Shown one piece after another: positions 1-6,377 of a stretch of DNA of 8,955 nucleotides. The stretch is taken from positions 1 to 8,955 of the forward strand of contig JARJMV020000233.1 of the NCBI GenBank assembly GCA_029335935.2, given 5' to 3'. Within the stretch, counting starts at the first letter, position 1; each line of letters starts with the position of its first letter. The notes beneath the pieces are model-generated. The model ran no database searches and was not told the origin of the DNA. It worked only from the letters and a program-made list of their open reading frames with translations. A program made the position numbers and the translations under genes. This DNA is from a bacterium. Lineage in GTDB: Bacteria; Armatimonadota; Fimbriimonadia; Fimbriimonadales; GBS-DC.

Positions 1-1
1 C

Positions 2-478
2 GGACACTCCGCCAACCGCAGCGTCATCGAACAGGTGGAGCAGGTGGGCGGACGCAAACGCAAAAAACGCACCCTCACCTGGATTGGCGAACTCATCGAG
101 GATTACAAACAGGTCGACGGTCAGCCTCTGCAGGAGAAGAACCCCAAATGGCTCCAAGACGACTATGTGAAGTTCATTCGCTGGGGCGAGTGGCGTATCG
201 CGCATACAGGCGAGGGCATTCTGGCGTTCATCACCAACCACGCCTACCTCGACAACCCCACCTTTCGCGGGATGCGCGCCCACCTGCTGCGCACCTTCGA
301 CCGCCTGTATGTGCTGAACCTGCATGGCAACGCACGCCGCAAAGAGGCTGCCCCCGACGGCACCCCCGACGAGAATGTGTTCGACATCCAGCAGGGCGTC
401 GCTATCTTGATAGCCGTCAAGCGTCGCCCTGCGCCCGATGCATCAGAACCGCGCGTGCTTTATGCGGATGTATGGGGC
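2..478 (+). pseudogene. Type ISP-like adenine-specific DNA methyltransferase, interior fragment
   Basis: The frame is open from the window edge and encodes the part of an N6-adenine methyltransferase just after the catalytic NPPY motif, which would lie immediately upstream. Recognisable family blocks, in order, are GHSAN at the edge, QEKNPKWLQDDYVKFIRWG, ILAFITNHAYLDNPTFRGMR, NLHGNARRKE, DENVFDIQQGVAI and finally LYADVWG near 478. In intact type ISP enzymes (fused helicase, methylase and target recognition) this last block is followed by more methylase sequence and the recognition domain. Here homology stops at about 478, and the frame continues as unrelated residues inside the next gene until a stop at 775. 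No continuation is visible in the other frames. I therefore call it a 3'-truncated remnant. The upstream part is outside the window, so the state of the whole gene is unknown. An assembly misjoin at 478 would look the same. Confidence 0.78.
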
Positions 479-497
479 AGGGTAAGATGTAATTCAC

Positions 498-506
498 AAG
501 GAGGAG
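498..506 (+). promoter_or_regulatory. Strong Shine-Dalgarno site of the TPR-like gene
   Basis: AAGGAGGAG lies six bases before the ATG at 513, a near-perfect anti-16S match. It fixes the start of the helical-repeat gene and shows that the DNA immediately after the methyltransferase breakpoint (479-512) is a normal leader for that gene. I see no convincing promoter between 479 and 497, so transcription may come from within or before the methyltransferase remnant. Confidence 0.8.
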
Positions 507-512
507 TTAACT

Positions 513-2360
513 ATGCGAGTGTGGCGGCTTGTCGGAGCACAGTGGTGGTTCATCGGCGTCGTTTTCGGGGTGTTGACGCTTTTCGTTGCGCCGTTGGTGG
601 TTCAGGAGCTGCGCCCGCTGCGCTCGGAGAGCCTCTTCCAAGAGGCGCGTTCGGAGCTTCTGCGTCAAAGGTATCCAAGTTTCTCGGTGCGCAGCGCGAG
701 CCACTATCTCGCTGCGTTGGCGCGGGCAGGCGAGTTCCAGCAGGGGCTTGCTCTCATTCAAAGCGCACCCAGTGATTGGAAACCCTTCCTGCTGCATGAA
801 TGGATTCAGGGCTTGCTGGATGCAGGACACCTCGAGGAAGCCGCGCGCGCTGCTCAGCAACTCGCGCCGCTGCCTCAATACTCCCCTCAGGACTCCGTCG
901 TGCAGCAAGTGGATTGGCTACTTAAGCGATTGATAGAGAGGCTTTGGCAAGCGCAACGCTACGAGGACGCCCTGCGTACAGCAGAGTTGTACAAACGCTA
1001 CACGAATGAGGATCAGGATCGCCATCTCCTAAGTTACTATGCGCAGCGTGCAGCCGAAGAGGGGCGTCTTGACCTCGCAGTGCAGGCGGCGCAGCAGTTA
1101 GGCAAATACCACACTGTCGCCGAGTTGTATATGCTTCGGGCGTGGCTCCAGCAGGGGCGTATCCAAGAAGCGCGCCGCTGGCTACAACGCATGCCCGCCC
1201 GCTCGTCTGAGGGGTTTTCGCTACGCCGACCACTCTATCCCGCCCACCAGCAGACGCTTGACACGGTGCGCCGATATGTGCGGCAGGGGCGACGCGCCGA
1301 CGCAGTCCGAACCGCCGAGACCGCCTTGCGAGGCTATCTGGAGAGCCATAATCAGAAAACCATTGATATGGCGCAGCTGACCCTGCTCTCGATGCAATTC
1401 AGCGTGTTGCTATCGCCCGACACGATGGAGCGCATCATCTTGCGGCTGCCCACCCAACGCTACGAGTGCGCCGAGAACCATCTTCTTGCAGGCTATCAGT
1501 ACGGTCTGGGCGCCACAGGGCAGTGGCGAAAGCTGCTCCGCGAGTTAGAACGCTCCCACACACTCGAATACGCGCCCGCACTGCGCTGGCTACTCATGGC
1601 AGAGGCACTCGAACAGAATCAGCAAGCATTCGCGCGGCGCATTGGCAAGCGCGTCACGGAGCCGATAGGTGAACTTGAAGATGCCTTCTCTGTCGTGCAG
1701 GTGTTGTTGGAGTCGGGGCGCACGGAGACCGCACGCAAGCTCGTGAACTTTATTGAGACGCCCACCCTCCACGAAAGTTTCGAGCAACAGCTTAGGAAGC
1801 TGCGCGCTCGCTCTGTCGAGCCTGAGATTATTGAAGCTATCCAGCAGATCCATAAGATTAGCCCATTTCAGATTTATCTGTACGGCTCATTTGAGGTGTC
1901 AGACCTCTCCTTGTTTACAAGTGCTGTTCTTTCAGGCGAGTATCGCATTTATCCTGCGGTGCTCAGCATCGCGCAGCAGCGCCCCGCGTACTGGGAGGAA
2001 CCTGAGCTGCGTTATTTCATACCGCGTAATGCGTGGCGTCAGGGCTTTTATGATTCGCGCTTAGCCGAGTGGTTCTTGCGCACGCCTTGCGAAGATTTCG
2101 GCGATCGGCAGCGAGTGGCTTATGTGGCGGCGAGCGCAGCAAGGCAAGGTCGGTTTGATGAGGCGGAGCGTCTGCTTCAGCACGCAGGGTGGGTAGAGCG
2201 TGACCTTATCGAAGTGTACCGTGCGGGCTACGCCGTCGGCTTAGCGCGTCAGGGCAGGTATCGCGAGGCGGTGCGAGCCGCTCGTCGCCTAAGCATCGGT
2301 GAGTTGCGCGTTTACGCCCTGTCGCACATCGCCGCCGAGATGAGGCGTCGTGGGCGATAG
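513..2360 (+). CDS. Membrane-anchored TPR-like helical-repeat protein, function unknown
   Basis: This is a 615-aa protein. Residues 9-31 form one hydrophobic helix preceded by arginines, so it is probably an N-terminal membrane anchor with the rest outside the membrane. The remainder is nearly all helical and contains TPR-like helix-A motifs of the form GRxxEAxRxAxxL at about residues 104-117, 148-160, 183-196, 214-227, 258-272, 401-415, 545-558 and 580-593. The middle (about 290-400 and 420-540) is degenerate, with no motif I can name and no catalytic signature. Such solenoids usually act as protein-binding scaffolds; that is family knowledge, not a demonstrated role. The ATG at 513 is supported by an AAGGAGGAG site. 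The gene ends five bases from the convergent thioesterase stop. Codon choice looks looser and somewhat less GC-biased than in the nuclease gene at the far end, which may hint at different selection or origin. Confidence 0.85.
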   Translation: MRVWRLVGAQWWFIGVVFGVLTLFVAPLVVQELRPLRSESLFQEARSELLRQRYPSFSVRSASHYLAALARAGEFQQGLALIQSAPSDWKPFLLHEWIQGLLDAGHLEEAARAAQQLAPLPQYSPQDSVVQQVDWLLKRLIERLWQAQRYEDALRTAELYKRYTNEDQDRHLLSYYAQRAAEEGRLDLAVQAAQQLGKYHTVAELYMLRAWLQQGRIQEARRWLQRMPARSSEGFSLRRPLYPAHQQTLDTVRRYVRQGRRADAVRTAETALRGYLESHNQKTIDMAQLTLLSMQFSVLLSPDTMERIILRLPTQRYECAENHLLAGYQYGLGATGQWRKLLRELERSHTLEYAPALRWLLMAEALEQNQQAFARRIGKRVTEPIGELEDAFSVVQVLLESGRTETARKLVNFIETPTLHESFEQQLRKLRARSVEPEIIEAIQQIHKISPFQIYLYGSFEVSDLSLFTSAVLSGEYRIYPAVLSIAQQRPAYWEEPELRYFIPRNAWRQGFYDSRLAEWFLRTPCEDFGDRQRVAYVAASAARQGRFDEAERLLQHAGWVERDLIEVYRAGYAVGLARQGRYREAVRAARRLSIGELRVYALSHIAAEMRRRGR

Positions 2361-2365
2361 CCCCG

Positions 2366-2863
2366 CTACTCCCAGCGGTGGTAGGCAGGATGTCCGGGCT
2401 TGACCGCGACGAACACGCCGCGACAGGTCGCGCACACCTCGCCTTTGGCAATCAGCTCGCCTTCCACGATGACTTTACTTCCTTGCGCCTCCACAGGTCG
2501 GGCGCGCAGCTGCACGGGCGCGTCCCCAGGCGTCGGGCGAAGCATCCTAATCGTATACTCTGCCGTAACGGTGGCGGGGATGTGCTCCAGCCCCTGCGTG
2601 GTCATCAAGTGGTATGCCGCCGTCCAGTTGCAGTGGCAGTCCAGCATCGTGCCGATGACGCCGCCGTTCAACGCGCCCGGAAACGCCTGATGGTGCGGTT
2701 GAGGCTGCCACTCGGCAATCAGTTCGCCATTCTCGGCGACGAAGCTGCGGATGTGTAGCCCCTGCGGGTTCGCCGGACCGCAGCCGTAGCAGATGCTGTT
2801 GGGCGCATAGGTCTCCTGCAGGCTCTTTGGTGCGCTCACGGTTGCTCGTTTCGTTTGCGACAA
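2366..2863 (-). CDS. PaaI-family hotdog thioesterase
   Basis: This is a 165-aa hotdog-fold protein, probably a cytoplasmic acyl-CoA thioesterase. The N-terminal CYGCGPANPQGLHI block (residues 25-38) is typical of a PaaI-like subgroup. The central helix carries LNGGVIGTMLDCHCNWTA (65-82), the counterpart of the HGG...D signature with Asn in place of His and Asp75 retained. TAEYTIRMLRPTP (100-112) is the usual beta-strand motif. The start is TTG at 2863, supported by AGGAG five bases upstream; no ATG fits. It is the last gene of a minus-strand operon, 12 bp after the isomerase-like gene. The substrate cannot be read from sequence. The futalosine pathway has no CoA-thioester step of the classical DHNA-CoA kind, so its placement next to mqnD does not assign it a substrate. 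It converges on the TPR gene with only five bases between the stops. Confidence 0.85.
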   Translation of the reverse strand: MSQTKRATVSAPKSLQETYAPNSICYGCGPANPQGLHIRSFVAENGELIAEWQPQPHHQAFPGALNGGVIGTMLDCHCNWTAAYHLMTTQGLEHIPATVTAEYTIRMLRPTPGDAPVQLRARPVEAQGSKVIVEGELIAKGEVCATCRGVFVAVKPGHPAYHRWE

Positions 2864-2875
2864 TGATTCTCCTGC

Positions 2876-3628
2876 TTAGCCGACTCGGCAACGCTCAAAC
2901 GCATCCTTCAGCGCGGCGATGGGGTCGCCTTTCGGCACGAACTCCTGCCCGATCCAGCCCGTATAGCCCGTCTCCTTGATTGCCTTCATAATCGCGGGGT
3001 AGTAGAGCTCCTGCGTGTCGTCGATTTCGTTGCGACCGGGGTTGCCTGCCGTGTGGTAGTGCGCGATTTTGTCGTGGTGGGCGCGGATAGTGCGTATCAC
3101 ATCGCCCTCCATAATCTGCGCATGGTAGATATCGTAGAGTATCTTTACGCGGGGCGAGTTGACCAGCTCAACTACGCGCACGCCCCAGCTCATCTTATCG
3201 AACTGGTAGTCGCGATGGTCGACCTTGCTGTTGAGGATTTCTATTGCCAAAGTGACGCCCTTCTGTTCGGCGTAGGGCGCGATGCGTTTGAGGCAGGCGG
3301 CAGTGTTTTCGATGCCCTCCTCGTCGGAGCGTCCGCGCCGATTGCCCGAGAAGCAGATGATGATGTTGATTTATTATTGCACAGCTTGGTCGATGGTGGC
3401 ATTCAGTTCGTCTTCGATACGGCTGTGGTTGCGAGTGTCTTTCATCCCGTTCTCGAGGGTCCCGTGTCCCCCGTGCGTGACGATGGTCATGCCCGCCACT
3501 TTCACCATGTCCCACATCGGTTCGGGCACGAGTTCGAACCCTTCGTAGCCGATGCGTTTGGCTTCGGCGATGAGTCGTTTCGGCTCCACACGCCCCTGAT
3601 AACACCACCAGCTGATGTCGTGTCTCAT
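2876..3628 (-). pseudogene. Hydroxypyruvate isomerase-like TIM-barrel gene with two in-frame stops
   Basis: Read through, this gives a 250-codon protein of the sugar phosphate isomerase/epimerase family, closest in flavour to hydroxypyruvate isomerase (Hyi, usually about 260 aa). The N-terminal half runs to codon 84 (…ELNATIDQAVQ). Codons 85 and 86 are TAA TAA (3376-3371), and the same frame resumes with [14 protein letters not shown]. The C-terminal half keeps the family hallmarks: EILNSKVDH with Glu130, [12 protein letters not shown] with Asp166 and His169, [14 protein letters not shown], and GQEFVP with Glu229, the two glutamates being the expected catalytic pair. No other lesion is visible, and no ATG, GTG or TTG with a ribosome site lies just after the stops. 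The ATG at 3628 has GAGG seven bases upstream; an in-frame ATG at 3643 is an alternative. The gene sits between mqnD and the thioesterase. It could be a recent nonsense pseudogene, a sequence error or, least likely, a readthrough gene. Confidence 0.82.
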
Positions 3629-3656
3629 TTGCGCGCCTCGCATAGTGGGATTGTAC

Positions 3657-4484
3657 CTAATCTTCCAGGAACTGCACAGTGGTTGGGGGCGTAATGCCGT
3701 GTTGTGCGCCGCGCGTGAGGAATTCGTTAATTGCGCGTTTGCCGCGTTCGCCCATGTCGAGCGTGAGCGCGTTGACATACATGCCCACGAATCGGTCGGC
3801 GGTTTCGGGGTCGATGCCGCGCCCGAACTGCATGGCGTAGCGCATGGCGGCGTCGCGGTTCTCCAGCCCTCGTTGGATGCTTTCGCGGAAGGCGCGAGCG
3901 ATCTCGCGCTGGATGTCGCGTGGGAGGTCGCTCCGCACGGCGTTGACGCCCAGCGGCAGGGGTAGCCCGCCTGTCTGTTCGCCCCACCATACGCCCAAGT
4001 CCAGCAGCAGATGCAGCCCTGCCTGCCGGTGTGTGAGCTGACCCTCGTGGATGAGCAAGCCGACGGGAACCTCACCGCGCTGCACAGCGGGCATAATCGC
4101 GTCGAAGGGCATCTCGAGGGTCTGGGCGTCGGGCAAAAACAGGCGCAACGCCAGATACGCGCTGGTGAGGGAGCCCGGCACTGCGATAGGGTAGCGTGCG
4201 AGCGCGTCGAGGGGGATCGGCTCGCGGGCGACCAGCATCGGACCGTAGCCGTCGCCGAAGCTGCCTCCCTGACTCAGCACGACATACCGATCCGCCACAT
4301 ACGCGAGGTTATGCACCGACATCGCGGTGAACTCCAGCTTGCCCTCACGCGACCACTCGTTCAGCGTCTGGATGTCGCGCAGCACATGTTCGAACTGCAG
4401 GGGCGTTTCGACGATGCCGTCTGCCAGCGCCCAGAACATAAAGGCGTCGTCGGCATCGGGGCTGTGTCCGAGTCGGATGGTCAT
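3657..4484 (-). CDS. mqnD: 1,4-dihydroxy-6-naphthoate synthase-type protein (MqnD), futalosine menaquinone pathway
   Basis: This 275-aa protein belongs to the MqnA/MqnD family, whose fold resembles periplasmic binding proteins. The N-terminal GHSPDADDAFMF (residues 6-17) is the MqnD-type signature rather than the MqnA type. FTAMSVHNLAYV (52-63), GDGYGPMLVA (78-87) and PGSLTSAYLAL (103-113) fit the substrate-pocket blocks. LLIHEGQLTH includes His146, which by motif matches the catalytic histidine reported near position 145 of the Thermus enzyme. MqnD converts cyclic dehypoxanthine futalosine to 1,4-dihydroxy-6-naphthoate in the cytoplasm. The ATG at 4484 overlaps the upstream stop by ATGA and has GGAGGG six bases before it, so the longer upstream reading is a frame artefact. 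No other mqn gene lies in the window; they must be elsewhere if the pathway is complete. Confidence 0.9.
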   Translation of the reverse strand: MTIRLGHSPDADDAFMFWALADGIVETPLQFEHVLRDIQTLNEWSREGKLEFTAMSVHNLAYVADRYVVLSQGGSFGDGYGPMLVAREPIPLDALARYPIAVPGSLTSAYLALRLFLPDAQTLEMPFDAIMPAVQRGEVPVGLLIHEGQLTHRQAGLHLLLDLGVWWGEQTGGLPLPLGVNAVRSDLPRDIQREIARAFRESIQRGLENRDAAMRYAMQFGRGIDPETADRFVGMYVNALTLDMGERGKRAINEFLTRGAQHGITPPTTVQFLED

Positions 4485-5206
4485 CGCACGCCCTCCTGCG
4501 CAAGCGCTTTCTGTTTCGCGTTTTCGAAGCCCTGTGCAATCGTTTCGGCGATTTCCTCGTCGTAGATGGGGAAAATCTGCACATCGGAGCTTTGGAGCAT
4601 CGAGAATCGGCTCATCAGCCACCAGCTGCTGCCGACCTCTGCGCTGATGACGGGCGCCGACCACGGCTGTTCGCCAACCATTAGCAGCAGGCGTTCGTCG
4701 CGTGGTTTCTCGCCCAGCGCGCGGAACTGGGCAATCTGTTCACGGGCGTAGTTCCAAAGGCGTGCGCGCCCCTCCCGACTGAGCTGGAGATGCACCACAA
4801 AGTAGCGTCCTTGCGCACGGAGCGTCTCGGCGGCGCGCTCCTCCACCCAGACCCGCTCGATGTGTTGCTCGGTCAGCACAACAGGTAGCGTGCGAACCAC
4901 CTCCTCAATCGGCACGCGCTTGAAGTTCTGCTGGTCTTCCGCACCCAACTCAGGGCGTTCGAAGCCTGCCTCGCGCAGCACCTCCACCACTTTGGGCACT
5001 TCGTGGGTGATGATTATCTTCCAGCGTCGCTCTTCCATCGCGCGGGCAGGGAAGCCGAACACTGTGAACTGCGACGGCGCAAGCTGGCTTAACTGCATGC
5101 GGCTGGTCTGGTAGTAGCCCACGCCGATATTGCCGATATACAGGGCGAGCAACACCCCCAGCACGATGAGCGCGATTCGCGTCGTAGACCGCTGACCCGT
5201 GCGCAT
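4481..5206 (-). CDS. Single-span membrane protein with SecD periplasmic-domain-like segment
   Basis: This 241-aa protein has a basic N terminus, then one transmembrane helix at about residues 11-31, and a soluble domain predicted outside the membrane. Residues 136-192 read FVVHLQLSREGRARLWNYA, followed after a gap by LLLMVGEQPWSAPVISAEV. That pattern (a strand, then a G-x-x-x-L/F helix, then a hydrophobic strand ending in SAPVI) resembles the P1 head subdomain of SecD/SecDF. None of the SecD multi-span membrane region is present, so this is not a translocase. The first half of the domain is unrecognised. It is the first gene of the minus-strand operon and overlaps mqnD by four bases, so the two are very likely co-translated. 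The ATG at 5206 has only a weak ribosome site, and a TATACT hexamer at 5221-5216 could be a -10 element giving an almost leaderless message. The function is unknown. Confidence 0.72.
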   Translation of the reverse strand: MRTGQRSTTRIALIVLGVLLALYIGNIGVGYYQTSRMQLSQLAPSQFTVFGFPARAMEERRWKIIITHEVPKVVEVLREAGFERPELGAEDQQNFKRVPIEEVVRTLPVVLTEQHIERVWVEERAAETLRAQGRYFVVHLQLSREGRARLWNYAREQIAQFRALGEKPRDERLLLMVGEQPWSAPVISAEVGSSWWLMSRFSMLQSSDVQIFPIYDEEIAETIAQGFENAKQKALAQEGVR

Positions 5207-5251
5207 AGCACCGCAAAGTATACCCTGTGCTGTGGAATAAACCCTTATGCG
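5207..5251. promoter_or_regulatory. Divergent intergenic region between the mqnD operon and carbonic anhydrase
   Basis: Forty-five bases separate two divergent starts, so promoters for both directions must lie here or overlap the gene ends. On the minus strand TATACT (5221-5216) is a reasonable -10 hexamer, without a good -35 partner at 17 bases. On the plus strand only a weak GAATAA at 5235-5240 is visible. Neither gene has a strong Shine-Dalgarno site, which would fit short-leader or leaderless mRNAs. This is a tentative reading. Confidence 0.3.
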
Positions 5252-5995
5252 ATGAAACCGATAGTCAAGATTTTGGCGGTAGGGCTGTTGGCGGCGGGTG
5301 TCGGTGTCTTCGTCGGGCGGATGCTTGCGCCCAAGCCCGACCCCATCCCGACAGACCCGCTCGGCAAGCTGCAGTACGGCAATAAGCTGTTCGCCAACGG
5401 CAAACTCGTCATGCCGCCTGTGGACGAGATGACCCGCTATCAACTGCAGACCGACGGACAGAAGCCGTTCGCAGTGGTGGTCTCTTGCTCCGACTCACGC
5501 GTGCCCCCCGAACTCATCTTCAATCAAGGGCTGGGCGACCTGTTCGTGGTGCGCACCGCAGGACATGTGATTAGCGGGGAAAACCTCGCCTCCATCGAGT
5601 ACGCGGTGGAACATCTCAAGACCCCGCTGATTGTGGTGCTGGGACACTCGCACTGCGGCGCGGTGCAGGCGACGCTCTCTGATAAGCCTTTAGCAGGACA
5701 CCTGCCCCAACTCACCGCGCACATCGAGCCAGTGGTACGACGCCTGCGCGAAACGCATCCCCACCTCAAAGGCGACGCCCTCTCGGAGCGCGTTATCCGC
5801 GAGCATGTCATCCACACGATACAGACCATCCGCGAGCGCAGCGCGATTGTGCGCGAGTTGCACGCAGAAGGTAAGGTGCAGTTCGCTGGAGGCGTGTACG
5901 ACTTGCGCACGGGCGTCGTCGAGTGGCTGAAGCTGCCTGCTGATCTGGGCGGCGAACCATCCACGCCTGCTCACACAGGCCGAGAGAGCCACTAA
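5252..5995 (+). CDS. Beta-class carbonic anhydrase with N-terminal membrane anchor
   Basis: This is a 247-aa beta-carbonic anhydrase, a zinc enzyme that interconverts CO2 and bicarbonate. The zinc ligands are all present: CSDSR at 79-83 (Cys79, and Asp81 paired with Arg83) and GHSHCGA at 131-137 (His132, Cys135). FVVRTAGH (98-105) and SIEYAVEHL (114-122) are further family blocks, and GGVYDLRTGVVEW (213-225) is the usual C-terminal strand motif. Residues 5-25 are a hydrophobic stretch after MKPIVK, so the protein is probably exported and either anchored or cleaved, placing the enzyme outside the cytoplasm. I see no Cys-type lipobox. The start at 5252 lacks a clear ribosome site; a two-codon ORF (ATG CGA TGA at 5247-5255) overlaps it. 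The gene is divergent from the mqnD operon and convergent with the tRNA pair, 25 bp away, so it is probably monocistronic. No hairpin with a T-run follows it. Confidence 0.93.
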   Translation: MKPIVKILAVGLLAAGVGVFVGRMLAPKPDPIPTDPLGKLQYGNKLFANGKLVMPPVDEMTRYQLQTDGQKPFAVVVSCSDSRVPPELIFNQGLGDLFVVRTAGHVISGENLASIEYAVEHLKTPLIVVLGHSHCGAVQATLSDKPLAGHLPQLTAHIEPVVRRLRETHPHLKGDALSERVIREHVIHTIQTIRERSAIVRELHAEGKVQFAGGVYDLRTGVVEWLKLPADLGGEPSTPAHTGRESH

Positions 5996-6020
5996 TCGCC
6001 CATCGGGAAGACGATACGGA

Positions 6021-6097
6021 TGGTAGCGGCGGGCGGACTCGAACCGCCGACCTACCGGGTATGAACCGGTTGCTCTAACCAACTGAGCTACGCCGCC
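6021..6097 (-). tRNA. tRNA-Met (CAT anticodon, elongator type)
   Basis: This 77-nt gene folds as a cloverleaf. The acceptor GGCGGCG pairs with CGCCGCT (G1:U72 wobble). The D arm is GCTC/GAGC, the anticodon stem ACCGG/CCGGT has loop TTCATAC, and the T arm is GGCGG with TTCGAGT loop and CCGCC. Discriminator A73 is followed by an encoded CCA. The anticodon CAT is at 6061-6063. The initiator hallmarks are absent (no 1:72 C-A mismatch and no GGG/CCC anticodon stem). A lysidine-modified tRNA-Ile(CAU) cannot be fully excluded from sequence alone. It lies 10 nt after tRNA-Leu and is probably co-transcribed with it. Confidence 0.95.
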
Positions 6098-6107
6098 CCG
6101 AAACTGT

Positions 6108-6194
6108 TGGTGCGGACGGGGAGACTCGAACTCCCACACGCTCTCGCGCACTAGAACCTGAATCTAGCGTGTCTACCAATTCCACCACGTCCGC
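6108..6194 (-). tRNA. tRNA-Leu (CAG anticodon)
   Basis: This 87-nt class II tRNA has acceptor GCGGACG/CGTCCGC, discriminator A and an encoded CCA. The D region is TGGTGGAATTGGTAGACAC. The anticodon stem CTAGA/TCTAG has loop TTCAGGT, giving anticodon CAG, which reads the CTG codon common in this GC-rich DNA. A long variable arm of the leucine type (around GCGCGAGAGCG) precedes a T arm of GGGAG/CTCCC with TTCGAGT. It is first in the two-tRNA transcription unit, with its mature 5' end about four bases from the predicted transcription start. Confidence 0.96.
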
Positions 6195-6204
6195 ACGGGC
6201 TATT

Positions 6205-6234
6205 AATATACCCCAAACGCGGGGTGGCTGTCAA
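6205..6234 (-). promoter_or_regulatory. Sigma-70-type promoter of the tRNA-Leu/tRNA-Met operon
   Basis: On the minus strand a perfect TTGACA (6234-6229) is followed after 18 bases by TATATT (6210-6205). The expected transcription start near 6198 is only a few bases before the tRNA-Leu 5' end, as is common for stable RNA genes. The spacer contains an inverted repeat, CCCC-GCGTTT-GGGG, between the two hexamers. This is the best promoter in the window. Confidence 0.8.
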
Positions 6235-6377
6235 GGGGTTCAGAGAGGCAGTACCCACCAACAATCAGAAGAATAGCCTCACATGGCGGAGCGTTGGCGT
6301 CCATACCGAGTTTGTGGAATATTCACATTGGGAACCTGTCATGCCACGAACGGTCTAAATAGGTAGGAGATGGTAGC
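6235..6377 (+). promoter_or_regulatory. Upstream region of the 6378 gene, with a near-palindrome
   Basis: This non-coding stretch separates the tRNA promoter from the next plus-strand gene and should hold that gene's promoter. A near-palindrome TGTGGAATATTCACA lies at 6313-6327, with a perfect GAATATTC core and TGTG/CACA arms offset by one base. It could be an operator or simply AT-rich promoter DNA. TTGGGA at 6328-6333 and TAAATA near 6356-6361 are possible but poorly spaced -35 and -10 elements. AGGAG at 6365-6369 is the ribosome site for the gene. No ORF or RNA gene is visible. Confidence 0.35.

Noticed and set aside
479..775. Open frame continuing from the methyltransferase fragment to 775
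   Set aside because: It overlaps the well-supported helical-repeat gene in another frame and its residues are low-complexity with no family resemblance; it is only the run-on of the truncated gene.
2361..2380. Hairpin CCGCT-actccc-AGCGG between the convergent stops as a bidirectional terminator
   Set aside because: The stem is only five base pairs, overlaps coding sequence, and has no T-run on either strand.
3195..3608. A 137-codon minus-strand frame through the isomerase-like gene, suggesting a frameshift
   Set aside because: The two isomerase halves are in the same frame (3374 and 2876 differ by a multiple of three), so the break is nonsense, not a frameshift; this frame is an Arg/His-rich shadow.
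5996..6020. CCATC…GATGG pairing between carbonic anhydrase and tRNA-Met as a terminator
   Set aside because: A five-base stem with a long loop and no following T-run; not convincing in either direction.
5690..6151. A 153-codon minus-strand frame across the tRNA genes and carbonic anhydrase tail
   Set aside because: It translates through two confident tRNA genes and antisense to the carbonic anhydrase; it is a spurious ORF.
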